The notes under the pieces are model-generated. The model had not been told where the DNA came from. It was given only the letters and a program-made list of their open reading frames with translations, and made no database searches. Source: Chlorogloeopsis sp. ULAP01 (GTDB lineage: Bacteria > Cyanobacteriota > Cyanobacteriia > Cyanobacteriales > Nostocaceae). From it: DNA of 64,000 nucleotides. The stretch is taken from the NCBI RefSeq assembly GCF_030381805.1, contig NZ_JAUDRH010000002.1, forward strand, positions 310,001 to 374,000, written 5' to 3'. The position numbers were made by a program, and so were the translations under genes. Numbering within the stretch: position 1 is the stretch's first letter; every line of letters starts with the position of its first letter. Of this stretch, positions 53,510 to 63,342 are shown piece by piece.

Positions 53510-54058
53510 ATGAAAAGTCCTTGGCGTTTGAGAGACTATGTATTCGCTGCCTTCATGACGATTGGCATGGTAATTGCTGTATTTATTGTCGGCCCATTCG
53601 CACCCCCTGGACTACAGCTTTTGTTTTGGGCGCCTCTGGGAGGGATTTTCCTGACTTTAGGAATGGCACGTTTACAACGTCGTGGCAGTGTAGCTTTGAT
53701 GATTCTTCCTTTGGCAGTGCTACTAGGATTGATTTCACCGATTATTTCTCTGTACTTAGCTGTCACTGTTTTAGTAACTGAGTTGGTGATGTTCTTTTTA
53801 GGGAATTATCGACGTAAAATCAACCGTTTATGGGGAAATGTTCTCTTTTTTGCCAGTGCCAACTTAGGTGGTTTACTTCTTGGTGCGTATTTGATTAAAG
53901 GTTCGAGGGCAGATCCATTTGTGAAAATTGCGACGCAGCCTGGAGTACTTATCTTGCTCACAGTACTAGCAGGTATGGCAGGTATTGTTGGTTGGTGGTT
54001 AGGAGAGTCAGCAGTTAAGCAATTACAAAGAGCTGGGAAAATGGATGTTGATGTTTAA
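53510..54058 (+). CDS. ECF transporter S component, MptD/Trep_Strep-like
   Basis: A 182-residue membrane protein with five or six helices. It resembles the MptD family of putative energy-coupling-factor S components: the FVAAFMTIGMV-type first helix and GPFAPPGLQLLFWAPLGGIF. It would bind the (unknown) vitamin or metal substrate. It is followed by an EcfT and a fused EcfA gene, which makes a complete dedicated ECF importer. A 254-base spacer with repeats separates it from ecfT. Confidence 0.82.
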   Translation: MKSPWRLRDYVFAAFMTIGMVIAVFIVGPFAPPGLQLLFWAPLGGIFLTLGMARLQRRGSVALMILPLAVLLGLISPIISLYLAVTVLVTELVMFFLGNYRRKINRLWGNVLFFASANLGGLLLGAYLIKGSRADPFVKIATQPGVLILLTVLAGMAGIVGWWLGESAVKQLQRAGKMDVDV

Positions 54059-54324
54059 AAGGAATTGGGGGCTAGGGACTCGGTACTAGGGAATACAGAG
54101 CTTGATGACATTTTTGTAGAGTGAGTACTGCTTACTTTTCCTCAAACCCTTATTTTTACGTTGTGAATAGTGTCCCGAAGTTCCCTGGGCGTGGGAAACC
54201 CTTTCGGCAGTTGCTACAACGCGGGGAACCCGCGCAACGCACTGCCTCACTGCAGGACTTCTCTCCACCTTACGCTTATTAAAAATGGTGCAAGTTATCA
54301 GTTATACGTAAATTGATTTTCCAC
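54059..54324. other. Spacer with GC-rich interspersed repeats
   Basis: About 265 bases. A GC-rich patch at 54165-54270 (TCCCTGGGCGTGGGAAACCC, ACGCGGGGAACCCGCGCAAC) forms palindromes and resembles dispersed repeats elsewhere in the window. No gene. Confidence 0.45.
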
Positions 54325-55002
54325 ATGAGGAAGCGTAATTTCCTTACTCAGATTAATCCTCTACTCAAAATTATTGTTTGTATTACCATCCTGTTTGTAG
54401 CTCTGCTCCTGCACGATATCAAAGCTATTAGTGTCTTAGTAATTACCTTATTGACACTAGTACTAGTTTCCGTGCGAATCAACCTGAAAATTTTTGCGTA
54501 TGTGGCGATCGCTCTACTTATATTCATGGCTATTTCCACCTGGCTGAGGGATTTCCACATTTCTGTGATTAGTAGCTTGCGTCTGTTTGCGATTCTGTTA
54601 CCAACCCCACTCCTTGCCAGTACTACCTCACCATCCGATTTAGTGAGAGCAATTCAAGCCGCACGCTTACCCAATTTTATTGTTTTGAGTTTGATGCTGA
54701 TTTGGAGATTTTTGCCTGTTATTCAACAAGAAGCCCAGCGAATTATTGAAGCTAATTGGTTGCGGGGTATAAATGTAGTACGTCAGCCAAGGCAGTGGTT
54801 TTCTGGCTTGTTGATGCCGTTGATTTTTCGGATTGTTGCCTATGCAGATGATGTTACCGTAGGTTTAGAAACCAGAGGTTACGATCCCCAGGCTCCACGC
54901 AGTAATAGCCAACCTTTGCGATGGCAACTAAAAGATACTATCTTTGCTGTCAGTGCTGCTGCGATTGTGATAGTTGTGGGATATCTGGAATGGGTAGCTT
55001 GA
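54325..55002 (+). CDS. ecfT: ECF transporter transmembrane component EcfT
   Basis: A 225-residue protein from ATG 54325 (an upstream TTG is open). Five or six membrane helices are present. The CbiQ/EcfT signature Ala-Arg-Gly-type coupling motifs appear as IQAARLPNFIVLSLMLIWRF and EANWLRGINVVRQP. The last part has ADDVTVGLETRGYDPQAPR, which contacts the ATPases. It is 6 bases before ecfA. Confidence 0.88.
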   Translation: MRKRNFLTQINPLLKIIVCITILFVALLLHDIKAISVLVITLLTLVLVSVRINLKIFAYVAIALLIFMAISTWLRDFHISVISSLRLFAILLPTPLLASTTSPSDLVRAIQAARLPNFIVLSLMLIWRFLPVIQQEAQRIIEANWLRGINVVRQPRQWFSGLLMPLIFRIVAYADDVTVGLETRGYDPQAPRSNSQPLRWQLKDTIFAVSAAAIVIVVGYLEWVA

Positions 55003-55008
55003 GAACAC

Positions 55009-56352
55009 ATGGCATCCAACCAACCGCTTGTTGAAGTAGTAAATCTGACATTTACATATCCAGGAAAATCCCAGCCAACGATAGAGGATGTAAATTTTAG
55101 CCTCTATCCTGGTGAGATTACCTTAATTGCTGGAGCAACCGGAAGTGGAAAAAGTACGTTTTTGAATTGCTTGGCTGGAATTACTCCTAATCACACAGGT
55201 GGAAAATTATATGGTAGTATTTTTTACCAAGATATTAACTTAGCAGAGTGGTCAGTTCGACAGCGATCGCAACATTTCTGCGTGCTCCTGCAAAACGTAG
55301 AAACGCAAATTTTTACAGAGCGAGTTTGGGAAGAATTTGTATTCGGTTTGGAAAACTGGAACGTACCGCCGAACCAAATACTGCAATTAGCTGATAATTC
55401 ACTGCAAGAATTTGGTTTAGAGGCACAACGAAATTGGTTCATTCGCCAACTCTCAGCAGGGCAGAAGCAACGTCTGCTGATTGCCTGTCTTTTGGCAATT
55501 GGACAACCTGTGATGTTGTTAGATGAACCTTTGGCTTACCTGGATGCTAAAGGTGTTGAACTTCTGCTGCAACTATTGAAATCAAGGGCAGAAAAAGGTC
55601 AGTCTGTAATTATCGTTGAACATCGGATAGATGTAGTCAAAAAGATATGCGATCGCTCCTACTATTTCCAACAAGGCAAACTCATTGAGTCGGAGAAATC
55701 TCTCCCCTCTGCCATTCTCCCTCTCCCCCCTTCACCCACTCCCCCACTCCTCTCTTCTCCCAATCTCCTTCGCACTCACGGGCTGAGTTGGGGTGGATAC
55801 CCTCCCTTTCCCGATTTGCAAGTAGGAGCAGGGGAAACTATTTTACTCAAAGGAGGTAATGGCTGCGGCAAGACGACACTGCTGAAACTTTTGTGTGGAT
55901 TACTCAAGCCAACAACAGGAAAATTAGAAATTTTGGGCAGAGATACGAGCAAACGCACTGTTGTGCAAATTGCTAAAGATGTTGGTTTTGTACTTCAAAA
56001 TCCCAATCATCAGTTATTTGCTGACAGCGTGCGAGCGGAAATTCAACAACCCGAAGTCACAAAAGCGATCGCTGATTTGTTATTAGAACAACTGAATTTA
56101 AGCGATCACGCCAACGAGCATCCCCAAGCACTTTCTCAAGGGCAAAAAAGGCGGTTAGCGCTGGGTGCAGTCTTAGCCAGACAACCGAAAATTTGCCTGT
56201 TGGATGAAATTATGGTAGGACAAGATCCCAACTCTTTATCTTTAATGCTTAATGTCTTGAGTAACTTTACTCAGCAAGGAGGGGCTTTGATTTTCACCTC
56301 TCATGTTCCTCTGCCATCAGAAGTGCTGAATATTCAAGTTATAGAACTGTAA
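55009..56352 (+). CDS. ecfA: ECF transporter ATPase, two fused ATP-binding domains
   Basis: A 447-residue tandem ABC ATPase. Domain 1 (about 5-215) has Walker A GATGSGKSTF, signature RQLSAGQKQRLLIA and Walker B VMLLDEPLAYLD. Domain 2 (about 255-445) has Walker A GGNGCGKTTL, signature QALSQGQKRRLALG and Walker B ICLLDEIMVGQD. Between them a Pro/Leu/Ser-rich linker (about 225-255, with LPLPPSPTPPLLSSP) is encoded by a CT-rich tract resembling intergenic low-complexity repeats. Domain 2 is somewhat short before its signature. Confidence 0.92.
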   Translation: MASNQPLVEVVNLTFTYPGKSQPTIEDVNFSLYPGEITLIAGATGSGKSTFLNCLAGITPNHTGGKLYGSIFYQDINLAEWSVRQRSQHFCVLLQNVETQIFTERVWEEFVFGLENWNVPPNQILQLADNSLQEFGLEAQRNWFIRQLSAGQKQRLLIACLLAIGQPVMLLDEPLAYLDAKGVELLLQLLKSRAEKGQSVIIVEHRIDVVKKICDRSYYFQQGKLIESEKSLPSAILPLPPSPTPPLLSSPNLLRTHGLSWGGYPPFPDLQVGAGETILLKGGNGCGKTTLLKLLCGLLKPTTGKLEILGRDTSKRTVVQIAKDVGFVLQNPNHQLFADSVRAEIQQPEVTKAIADLLLEQLNLSDHANEHPQALSQGQKRRLALGAVLARQPKICLLDEIMVGQDPNSLSLMLNVLSNFTQQGGALIFTSHVPLPSEVLNIQVIEL

Positions 56353-56472
56353 CTTCAAAATTACTAATGTTTGTTTTGACAGTGCAAATCTAACTTGCTT
56401 GGAAATATACTTTTAGCGTCAAAATAATCAAGGTATGTGTTTCACTTCATTCTTAACTGGTTCTAAAATTCT

Positions 56473-57045
56473 ATGATCCCTCGCGAAAGTGATGCAAAAC
56501 AAGTGCCAGCTTCATCAAAGGGATGGCAAAGTTGGCGAGAAAATCTGACTCTGGTATTGATCGCCTTAGTTTTGGCATTTTTAATCAGGACTTTTATTGC
56601 CGAACCTCGCTACATTCCCTCAGATTCAATGGTGCCAACCTTACATACAGGCGATCGCTTGGTAGTAGAAAAAGTTTCCTATTCTTTTCATCTGCCACGC
56701 TTGGGTGATATAGTTGTTTTTCGTCCTCCCGATGAACTACAACGACGGGGATACCCAAAAGACCAAGCTTTTATCAAGCGCGTGATTGGAGAACCAGGTA
56801 AAGTAGTTACCATTGCTAAAGGCAAGGTTTACATTAACGGACAACCTTTGCAAGAAAACTATATTGCTGAACCACCAAATCAGCCATTTTCACCAGTAGT
56901 TGTTCCTGAAGATGAATTTTTTGTTATGGGAGACAACCGCAACGATAGTAATGACTCCCGTTACTGGGGCTTTTTACCAGAAAAAAATATTATCGGTCGT
57001 GCGGTGTTTCGCTTTTGGCCCCTTGACCGAATAGGATTTATCTAA
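56473..57045 (+). CDS. lepB: Signal peptidase I
   Basis: A 190-residue type I signal peptidase. One N-terminal membrane anchor (about 26-45) is followed by the catalytic Ser in IPSDSMVPTL and the catalytic Lys in FIKRVIGEPG, then GDNRNDSNDSRYWG and the C-terminal VFRFWPLDRIG. It cleaves Sec and Tat signal peptides on the outer face of the membrane or thylakoid. Confidence 0.95.
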   Translation: MIPRESDAKQVPASSKGWQSWRENLTLVLIALVLAFLIRTFIAEPRYIPSDSMVPTLHTGDRLVVEKVSYSFHLPRLGDIVVFRPPDELQRRGYPKDQAFIKRVIGEPGKVVTIAKGKVYINGQPLQENYIAEPPNQPFSPVVVPEDEFFVMGDNRNDSNDSRYWGFLPEKNIIGRAVFRFWPLDRIGFI

Positions 57046-57491
57046 AAGGGGATTGGGTAAAGAGGACACAGGGACAAAGGGACACGGAGACACGGGGACA
57101 TGGGGAATATTTTTGATAGTTTCTCCGCGTCACCGTGTCTGGTTGTCTTTGCGTCTTCCTCTCCCCCTCCCCTTGTCCTCTTCAAGCGTCTCTAGTCCCT
57201 AAATTTCTTGTCAAATCCAAAACTGCTTGTTCGCGAATCGCAAAATTATGTTAACTTATTATGAATAATCATAACAATTCCAAATAAATAAACTTTTAAG
57301 TAGCTACTCTAGAGTATTTTTTTCTTCTTAACACCATTGATGGATATGTAGGCAGGGTAAGCGCGTTCTAAACAGCGTTTGTAACGGTATTTGTTAACCT
57401 TACAAGCCTGAGAAAGAGCATATAACGATATTAGCCACATTCTAGAGCAACAACCATATTCTTTTACTTTTCCATCCACACACTCCCCGTT
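57046..57491. other. Intergenic region with GA/CT tracts
   Basis: About 445 bases. 57055-57190 is low complexity (GACACAGGGACAAAGGGACA type) like other spacers. 57190-57491 is AT-rich and should hold the guaA promoter. No ORF. Confidence 0.45.
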
Positions 57492-59114
57492 ATGAACACA
57501 GCGGTGACCCTACCAACACAACAAGAGGATCAAACAGTAGAATCTCTGGGGCAAATTAATCGCCAGATGATTGTGATTCTCGATTTTGGCTCTCAGTATT
57601 CTGAATTGATTGCCCGCAGAATTCGAGAAACCCAAGTTTATTCAGAAGTACTTTCTTATCGAACCACAGCCGAACAATTGCGGCAACTCAATCTGAAAGG
57701 AATAATCCTTTCTGGTGGGCCCAATTCAGTTTACGACAAAGGTGCTCCTAAATGTGACCCAGAAATTTGGCATTTGGGAATCCCGATCCTGGGTGTTTGC
57801 TACGGTATGCAGCTGATGGTACAGCAGTTAGGCGGAGAAGTAGCAAGAGCTGAACGGGGTGAATATGGTAAGGCATCACTACACATAGACGATCCAACAG
57901 ACTTGTTTACCAATGTTGAGGATGGCACGACTATGTGGATGAGTCATGGTGACTCTGTTACAGCCATGCCCTCTGGATTTGAATTGCTGGCACATACAGA
58001 AAATACTCCCTGTGCTGCGATCGCCGATCACAAGCGGAAACTTTATGGCGTTCAGTTCCATCCAGAAGTAGTGCATTCTGTTGGCGGTTTAGCATTAATC
58101 CGTAATTTTGTTTACCACATTTGTGAATGCGAACCCACTTGGACAACTGCTGCCTTTGTTGAAGAAGCAATTCGCGAAATTCGCGCCAAAGTTGGTAGCA
58201 AGCGGGTGTTATTGGCACTATCTGGTGGAGTGGATTCTTCTACTCTGGCTTTTTTACTACATAAAGCGATCGGCGATCAGTTGACTTGTGTCTTTATTGA
58301 CCAAGGCTTTATGCGCAAGTATGAGCCAGAGCGGTTATTAAAGTTATTCCAAGAACAGTTTCACATTCCTGTAGAGTACGTAAATGCTCGCGATCGCTTC
58401 CTTGTTGCTCTTACTGGTGTCACCGATCCAGAAGAAAAGCGTCGTATTATTGGCCACGAATTTATCAGTGTATTTGAGGAAGAGTCGAAACGTCTTGGCC
58501 CTTTTGATTATCTAGCACAAGGCACGCTTTATCCAGATGTAATTGAATCCGCCGATACCAACGTCGATCCGCAAACAGGCGAAAGGGTAGCGGTGAAAAT
58601 CAAAAGCCATCATAACGTTGGTGGTTTGCCTAAAGATTTGCGATTCAAACTGGTAGAACCATTACGGAAACTTTTTAAGGACGAAGTTCGTAAAGTCGGG
58701 CGTTCTATTGGTTTGCCAGAAGAAATTGTACAACGTCATCCGTTCCCCGGCCCTGGTTTGGCAATTCGGATTTTAGGTGAAATTACTGCCGAAAGGTTGA
58801 AGATTTTACGGGATGCCGATTTGATTGTGCGGCAGGAAATTAACCAGCGTGGTTTATACCACCAATACTGGCAAGCATTTGCTGTCTTGTTGCCAATCAA
58901 GAGTGTCGGTGTTATGGGTGATCAGCGTACCTATGCCTATCCTATAGTTTTACGTATTATCACTAGTGAAGATGGCATGACTGCCGATTGGGCGCGCGTA
59001 CCTTACGATGTACTAGAAGTGATTTCCAACCGGATTGTCAATGAAGTCAAAGGTGTCAACCGTGTGGTTTATGACATCACCTCGAAGCCACCTGGAACTA
59101 TTGAGTGGGAATAA
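57492..59114 (+). CDS. guaA: GMP synthase (glutamine-hydrolysing)
   Basis: Converts XMP to GMP. The 540-residue protein has an N-terminal glutaminase (Cys in GVCYGMQLM, His/Glu in VQFHPEVVHS). The ATP-pyrophosphatase PP-loop is LLALSGGVDSSTLAFLL (about residues 238-254), and the C-terminal dimerisation domain ends KPPGTIEWE. Stand-alone gene. Confidence 0.98.
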   Translation: MNTAVTLPTQQEDQTVESLGQINRQMIVILDFGSQYSELIARRIRETQVYSEVLSYRTTAEQLRQLNLKGIILSGGPNSVYDKGAPKCDPEIWHLGIPILGVCYGMQLMVQQLGGEVARAERGEYGKASLHIDDPTDLFTNVEDGTTMWMSHGDSVTAMPSGFELLAHTENTPCAAIADHKRKLYGVQFHPEVVHSVGGLALIRNFVYHICECEPTWTTAAFVEEAIREIRAKVGSKRVLLALSGGVDSSTLAFLLHKAIGDQLTCVFIDQGFMRKYEPERLLKLFQEQFHIPVEYVNARDRFLVALTGVTDPEEKRRIIGHEFISVFEEESKRLGPFDYLAQGTLYPDVIESADTNVDPQTGERVAVKIKSHHNVGGLPKDLRFKLVEPLRKLFKDEVRKVGRSIGLPEEIVQRHPFPGPGLAIRILGEITAERLKILRDADLIVRQEINQRGLYHQYWQAFAVLLPIKSVGVMGDQRTYAYPIVLRIITSEDGMTADWARVPYDVLEVISNRIVNEVKGVNRVVYDITSKPPGTIEWE

Positions 59115-59184
59115 AGGAAATGGTTAATGGTTAATAGTTAATGGCTAATGACAATGAACAATTAGCTATTAACTATTAACATCA

Positions 59185-59673
59185 CTAATAATTAGGATAG
59201 TTGTTTGTTGGGTTATAACCACCTATTGACGTATCAGGAAGAACCACAATATCCAACCAATAAGTTAGGAAACTGTGAAATGTTTGTTTTAATCGCTTAA
59301 TATCAATAGGTTTAATAATGTAACTAGCAACACTACATCCGTAACAGATTTCAATATCTCTAGGATTAGAAGAAGTAGTAAACACTACAACAGGGATTTT
59401 CTTGAGGTTTTGATCCAGTTTAATCTGTTCTAATACTTCTCGCCCATCAGTTCCCGGTAAATTCAGATCTAGTAGAATAAGCCAAGGACGGGGAGCAATT
59501 TGAGGCTCTTGATAGGCACCCGTATGATAAAGAAAGTCAAGTGCCTCATCGCCATCCGTACAGCGAAATATAGGATTTAGCACTTGTTGATGGTGCATCA
59601 TTCGCTGTAAGGCTTCAAAATCTTCATCGCTATCTTCAATCACCAGTATGGGTTGAGCACTGTTGCCAATCAT
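59185..59673 (-). CDS. Response regulator, Rcp1-like
   Basis: A 162-residue single receiver domain. The acidic pocket is in VIEDSDEDFEAL, the phospho-acceptor Asp in LILLDLNLPGTDG (about residue 68), Thr/Ser in VVFTTSSNPRDI and Lys in YIIKPID. The extended C-terminal helix is typical of Rcp1-type partners of cyanobacterial phytochromes. It starts 5 bases after the stop of the phytochrome kinase gene, so the two form an operon. Confidence 0.93.
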   Translation of the reverse strand: MIGNSAQPILVIEDSDEDFEALQRMMHHQQVLNPIFRCTDGDEALDFLYHTGAYQEPQIAPRPWLILLDLNLPGTDGREVLEQIKLDQNLKKIPVVVFTTSSNPRDIEICYGCSVASYIIKPIDIKRLKQTFHSFLTYWLDIVVLPDTSIGGYNPTNNYPNY

Positions 59674-59678
59674 TAGAT

Positions 59679-61934
59679 TCAGTTAGCTTTCTGCAAAGTG
59701 AAATAAAATGTACTACCTTCACCGTAGGTTGACTCCACCCAAATTTTACCGCCATGTCGCTCTACAATTTTTTTGGCGATCGTCAATCCTGCGCCTGTGC
59801 CACCTCCATATTTGTTAGGGCTGTGCAATCGTTTAAAAATCCGGAAAATAGCTTCAAAATGTTTTTCCCGAATACCAATCCCATTATCTTGTACATAAAA
59901 TGTTACTGTTTCTGAAGCTTCCATATAGCCAATTTCAACTAATTTCTCGGCTTTATCATTATATTTAATGGCATTAGTAATTAAGTTACTAAAAACCTCG
60001 CCTAACTGAATGCGATCGCAGTAAACTATTGGTAGTGGTCTAGGTATACTAATCACTGCACCCGTCTCTTCAATACGAGCACCCAACAAATCTAAAATTC
60101 GTTGTAAAACAATATTTAAGTCAATCTGCTGCAACATGAGATCCACTCTTCCTAGTCGGGAAAACCGTAACAGTGAATCAATTAAATCTTCCATCCGTTG
60201 AGTGAGACGAATTAGCGTTTTGAGCTTGGCTTTGCCTTCCTCATTCAGAATTTCGCCATAATCTTCGATTAAGAAATTAGAGTAATTATGAATACCGCGT
60301 AATGGTTCTTTTAAATCGTGCGACGCAATGTAAGCAAAAGCATCTAACTCTTGATTGCTACGTTCTAGTTCAAAGTTGAGTTTTGCCAACTCATCTATCT
60401 TTCGCAACACAATACTAATAATTGCACTTCGTAAATCCAATGCTACATTAACTTCCCAAGGTTTCCAAGGTAAAGATTTAAGGTGAACAGTTTGTTTCCA
60501 TAGTTCAAAAGATTTCCGAGGCGACAAGCGCAAAGTACCATCTTCAATTACTTCTATAGATTGGTTGGGATCGCCTCCCCAATTCACGGTTTGTAATACT
60601 TCTGGACGAAACCACAAAACATAATTATTATGAGTTTTGGAGATAGAAAGCGCAATTAAACCGCTAGCAACATCTTTGAATTTTTCTGCTTCCGGATATC
60701 TTCTTGGTAAAGAATCTGTATAAAAAATTTCTCCAGTTACGTTTTGACTGATCCATTTAATTAAGTCCTGAATTTCTTGTTGATTTGGAGTGTTACCAAT
60801 GAAATAAAGTTCGTCTTCAAAACAAACTACAGCACCTTGAGCATTGACGAGATTGAGTATATTCGGCTGATTGTTCAGTAAGCCATTGATAAAATTTTCC
60901 TCCGCCGACATATATTCCACTAACTTTGTTTGAATAGATTTGATTGCAATTTTGTCTTCGGAGTCTTCATTATCTTCTTTGGATGCTATTTCTAGAGATG
61001 TCATTTGTCCTAGAAACTCACAAGCATGACGAATTTCATAAGGTACATATTTGGGTGTGTAATGATGACAAGCAATTAATCCCCATAATTTATTGTTTCT
61101 AATCACAGAAATTGTCATTGTTGCCTTTACACCCATATTTTGCAGATACTCAATATGGCAAGGAGATACACTCCGCAATACTGAATGACTTAAATCTAAA
61201 GGCTCGTTAGTTAAAGGATTATGGGCGGGGATAATTGCAGCTGGTTGATAATCAATATTTGGGATGAAGCGAAGCCAGTTTTGCTTAAAAAGGTTTCTGG
61301 CTAATGGAGGAATATCTAAAGCTGGGTAATGTAATCCTAAATAGGAGGTAAGATGTTCTTCTTTATCTTCCGCAATAACTATGCCATTTTTGTCTTCGTC
61401 AAACTTATAAATCATTACTCTATCAAATTTAATAATTCTCCTCATCTCTTTGGCAATAATCTGACTAATTTCAGTAAAAGTATAAGCCGATTGCAGTTTT
61501 GATAAAGCTTGTTTGACTAAATTGTAAAATTTAAAGTAAAAATTATTTCTTTCTGAGACTGTTGGTTCTAACTCCAGAATTAGCACTTCCATCTGACGAT
61601 GAACTATACCATCAAAATTTCTAGTTTTTTCAGATGATGCGATCGCCAATTCAATTGGGTTAGCTACCTGTACAGTTTCTTGATTCAAACAATCAACAAA
61701 ATGTTCCATTTGTTCAGAATCAAGTAATTTACTGAGTGGTTGATTAAGTAATTCTTCGGGAGATAAACCTAAAATATATTGTGTATTATTACTAATTTGT
61801 AAAATTATTAGCTCTGGTTCTTTTAATGTTAAAATCACCCCATGTGACTGAACAGAACCAGGAATATGAATTGGTTCTTGCTCATATGTATTTAAATCTA
61901 ATTGCAAGAAATCGTAATTTTTCTCAGTAGCCAC
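59679..61934 (-). CDS. cph1: Cph1-type phytochrome histidine kinase
   Basis: A red/far-red photoreceptor kinase of 751 residues. The PAS domain (about 15-125) has EPIHIPGSVQSHG, without the N-terminal bacteriophytochrome Cys. The GAF domain has ALDIPPLAR (Asp207) and RSVSPCHIEYLQNMG, where Cys259 is exactly the bilin-attachment position of Cph1. The PHY domain has the PRKSFELWK tongue motif (PRxSF). HisKA has YIASHDLKEPLRG, and HATPase has NLITNAIKYND, VQDNGIGI and GGTGAGLTIAKK. Expected to bind phycocyanobilin and phosphorylate the adjoining response regulator. Confidence 0.96.
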   Translation of the reverse strand: MATEKNYDFLQLDLNTYEQEPIHIPGSVQSHGVILTLKEPELIILQISNNTQYILGLSPEELLNQPLSKLLDSEQMEHFVDCLNQETVQVANPIELAIASSEKTRNFDGIVHRQMEVLILELEPTVSERNNFYFKFYNLVKQALSKLQSAYTFTEISQIIAKEMRRIIKFDRVMIYKFDEDKNGIVIAEDKEEHLTSYLGLHYPALDIPPLARNLFKQNWLRFIPNIDYQPAAIIPAHNPLTNEPLDLSHSVLRSVSPCHIEYLQNMGVKATMTISVIRNNKLWGLIACHHYTPKYVPYEIRHACEFLGQMTSLEIASKEDNEDSEDKIAIKSIQTKLVEYMSAEENFINGLLNNQPNILNLVNAQGAVVCFEDELYFIGNTPNQQEIQDLIKWISQNVTGEIFYTDSLPRRYPEAEKFKDVASGLIALSISKTHNNYVLWFRPEVLQTVNWGGDPNQSIEVIEDGTLRLSPRKSFELWKQTVHLKSLPWKPWEVNVALDLRSAIISIVLRKIDELAKLNFELERSNQELDAFAYIASHDLKEPLRGIHNYSNFLIEDYGEILNEEGKAKLKTLIRLTQRMEDLIDSLLRFSRLGRVDLMLQQIDLNIVLQRILDLLGARIEETGAVISIPRPLPIVYCDRIQLGEVFSNLITNAIKYNDKAEKLVEIGYMEASETVTFYVQDNGIGIREKHFEAIFRIFKRLHSPNKYGGGTGAGLTIAKKIVERHGGKIWVESTYGEGSTFYFTLQKAN

Positions 61935-62398
61935 GTTCTAGATAGTTATACAGAATATTGAAGGTATAAAAGGCTGTATTGATAACACATAGTAAAAAAT
62001 GTGTTCAAGGTAATTTTATGGGTTGCACTTTTGTGAGATCAGCTTTTTTATATCTCAGCTATACGCAAAAAATTTGATTTTAACTACTTAAGATATTTTT
62101 AATAAATGGTAATATATCTAAGAGAATTCTGTTGAAAGAGTTTACATAATTCAATGAAAAACTTGTCGGCTCTGTAATTTAGTTCAGAGATTTTTGTGCT
62201 GCTTTTGGGCGATCGCTACTATGCTATGTGAAGAAATACTATGACCAATTGGATGTATTGCACAAGCTATCTTTCCTCAAAACAAATCTAACAGCAAGCC
62301 CTGTTTTATGAGATGCCATAGAAATTACAAGAAATTTCTATCAGCATACATCACATCTACACTAACGCAGTAAAATTACTGAAGGAAACAGAGAACAA
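61935..62398. other. Divergent promoter region, no gene seen
   Basis: About 465 AT-rich bases between the phytochrome operon (minus) and a response regulator gene (plus). No ORF or clear structured RNA was recognised. Confidence 0.4.
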
Positions 62399-62860
62399 AT
62401 GAGGGATAAGATCATGAGGGATTTTTCTCTTTTTTCCAATATTGATGGAGACTCCGCCCAGCCTTCTCTCCCTCTTACTAATTTAAAAATCCTCATTGTA
62501 GATGATGATGAAGACAGCCGTTTTTATATTTCTACCGTATTAGAAGCAGATGGAGCTATTGTTACCACAACCAAATCAGCAGCAGAAGCGCTAGAGGTAC
62601 TACCGCAATTGCAACCTGATATTTTGGTTTGTGATATTGGTATGCCTGATGAGGATGGATACACCTTAATTCAGAAAGTGCGTGCTTTAAAGATAGATCA
62701 GATAGCAAATGTGCCTGCTGTGGCATTAACTGCCTATGCCGATAGTGAAGATAGGGTGCGTGCTCTTGGAGCCGGCTTTCAAAGTCATGTGACAAAACCC
62801 GTAGATCCAGCAGATTTAGTTATGGCTGTAATTAATGTATTAGCTACCGGTAAGGGTTAA
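62399..62860 (+). CDS. Single-domain response regulator
   Basis: A 153-residue CheY-like receiver. After about 30 extra residues the domain starts LKILIVDDDEDSRFYISTVL. The phospho-acceptor Asp lies in ILVCDIGMPDEDGYTLI, with Thr in VALTAYADSEDR and Lys in VTKPVDPADL. The sequence resembles receiver domains at the C-terminus of hybrid kinases. Upstream in-frame ATGs at 62399 and 62414 are both possible starts. Partner kinase not adjacent on this strand. Confidence 0.9.
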   Translation: MRDKIMRDFSLFSNIDGDSAQPSLPLTNLKILIVDDDEDSRFYISTVLEADGAIVTTTKSAAEALEVLPQLQPDILVCDIGMPDEDGYTLIQKVRALKIDQIANVPAVALTAYADSEDRVRALGAGFQSHVTKPVDPADLVMAVINVLATGKG

Positions 62861-63342
62861 CAACATGGTGAGTTATGAATATATAAATCCTCAATGAATT
62901 AAAGACAAAAATGATTAATAATTAATAACTGACAGCCAGATACTTCACTCTTATCTATCAGTTATTAATTGTAAATATATCTACAGGCATAAATTTCATT
63001 TTAAAGATAGATGATATGAAATAAAGATTAGAAAAAGAATAAGACTAGATGTTTACGAACTTCGACCGTTCTGATAGAGAGTTTAATCTCTCGTTGCTCG
63101 TAATAAAGTGGAGGAAGCGACAAAAACTCCACAACCATCTAGATTTATTTAATATTTTGTACTGTCTGCCTCTATGACACCGCTCTCCTTCTAGACGCAG
63201 CAAAGGAACACAACGATAAAACTTCCTGCCAGTACTTTTTGTTATAGTCTCAATTTACCAATGAATCTAGCTGTGGTTTACCTATCTGAAGTGATAAATA
63301 ACATCTAACCAAAGATAGAAAATTAATTAAAACTCAATCAAT
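62861..63342. other. Intergenic region, no gene seen
   Basis: About 480 AT-rich bases between convergent genes. TTAATAATTAATAACTG-type short repeats lie near 62910-62970. No terminator of clear strength or ORF was found. Confidence 0.4.
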
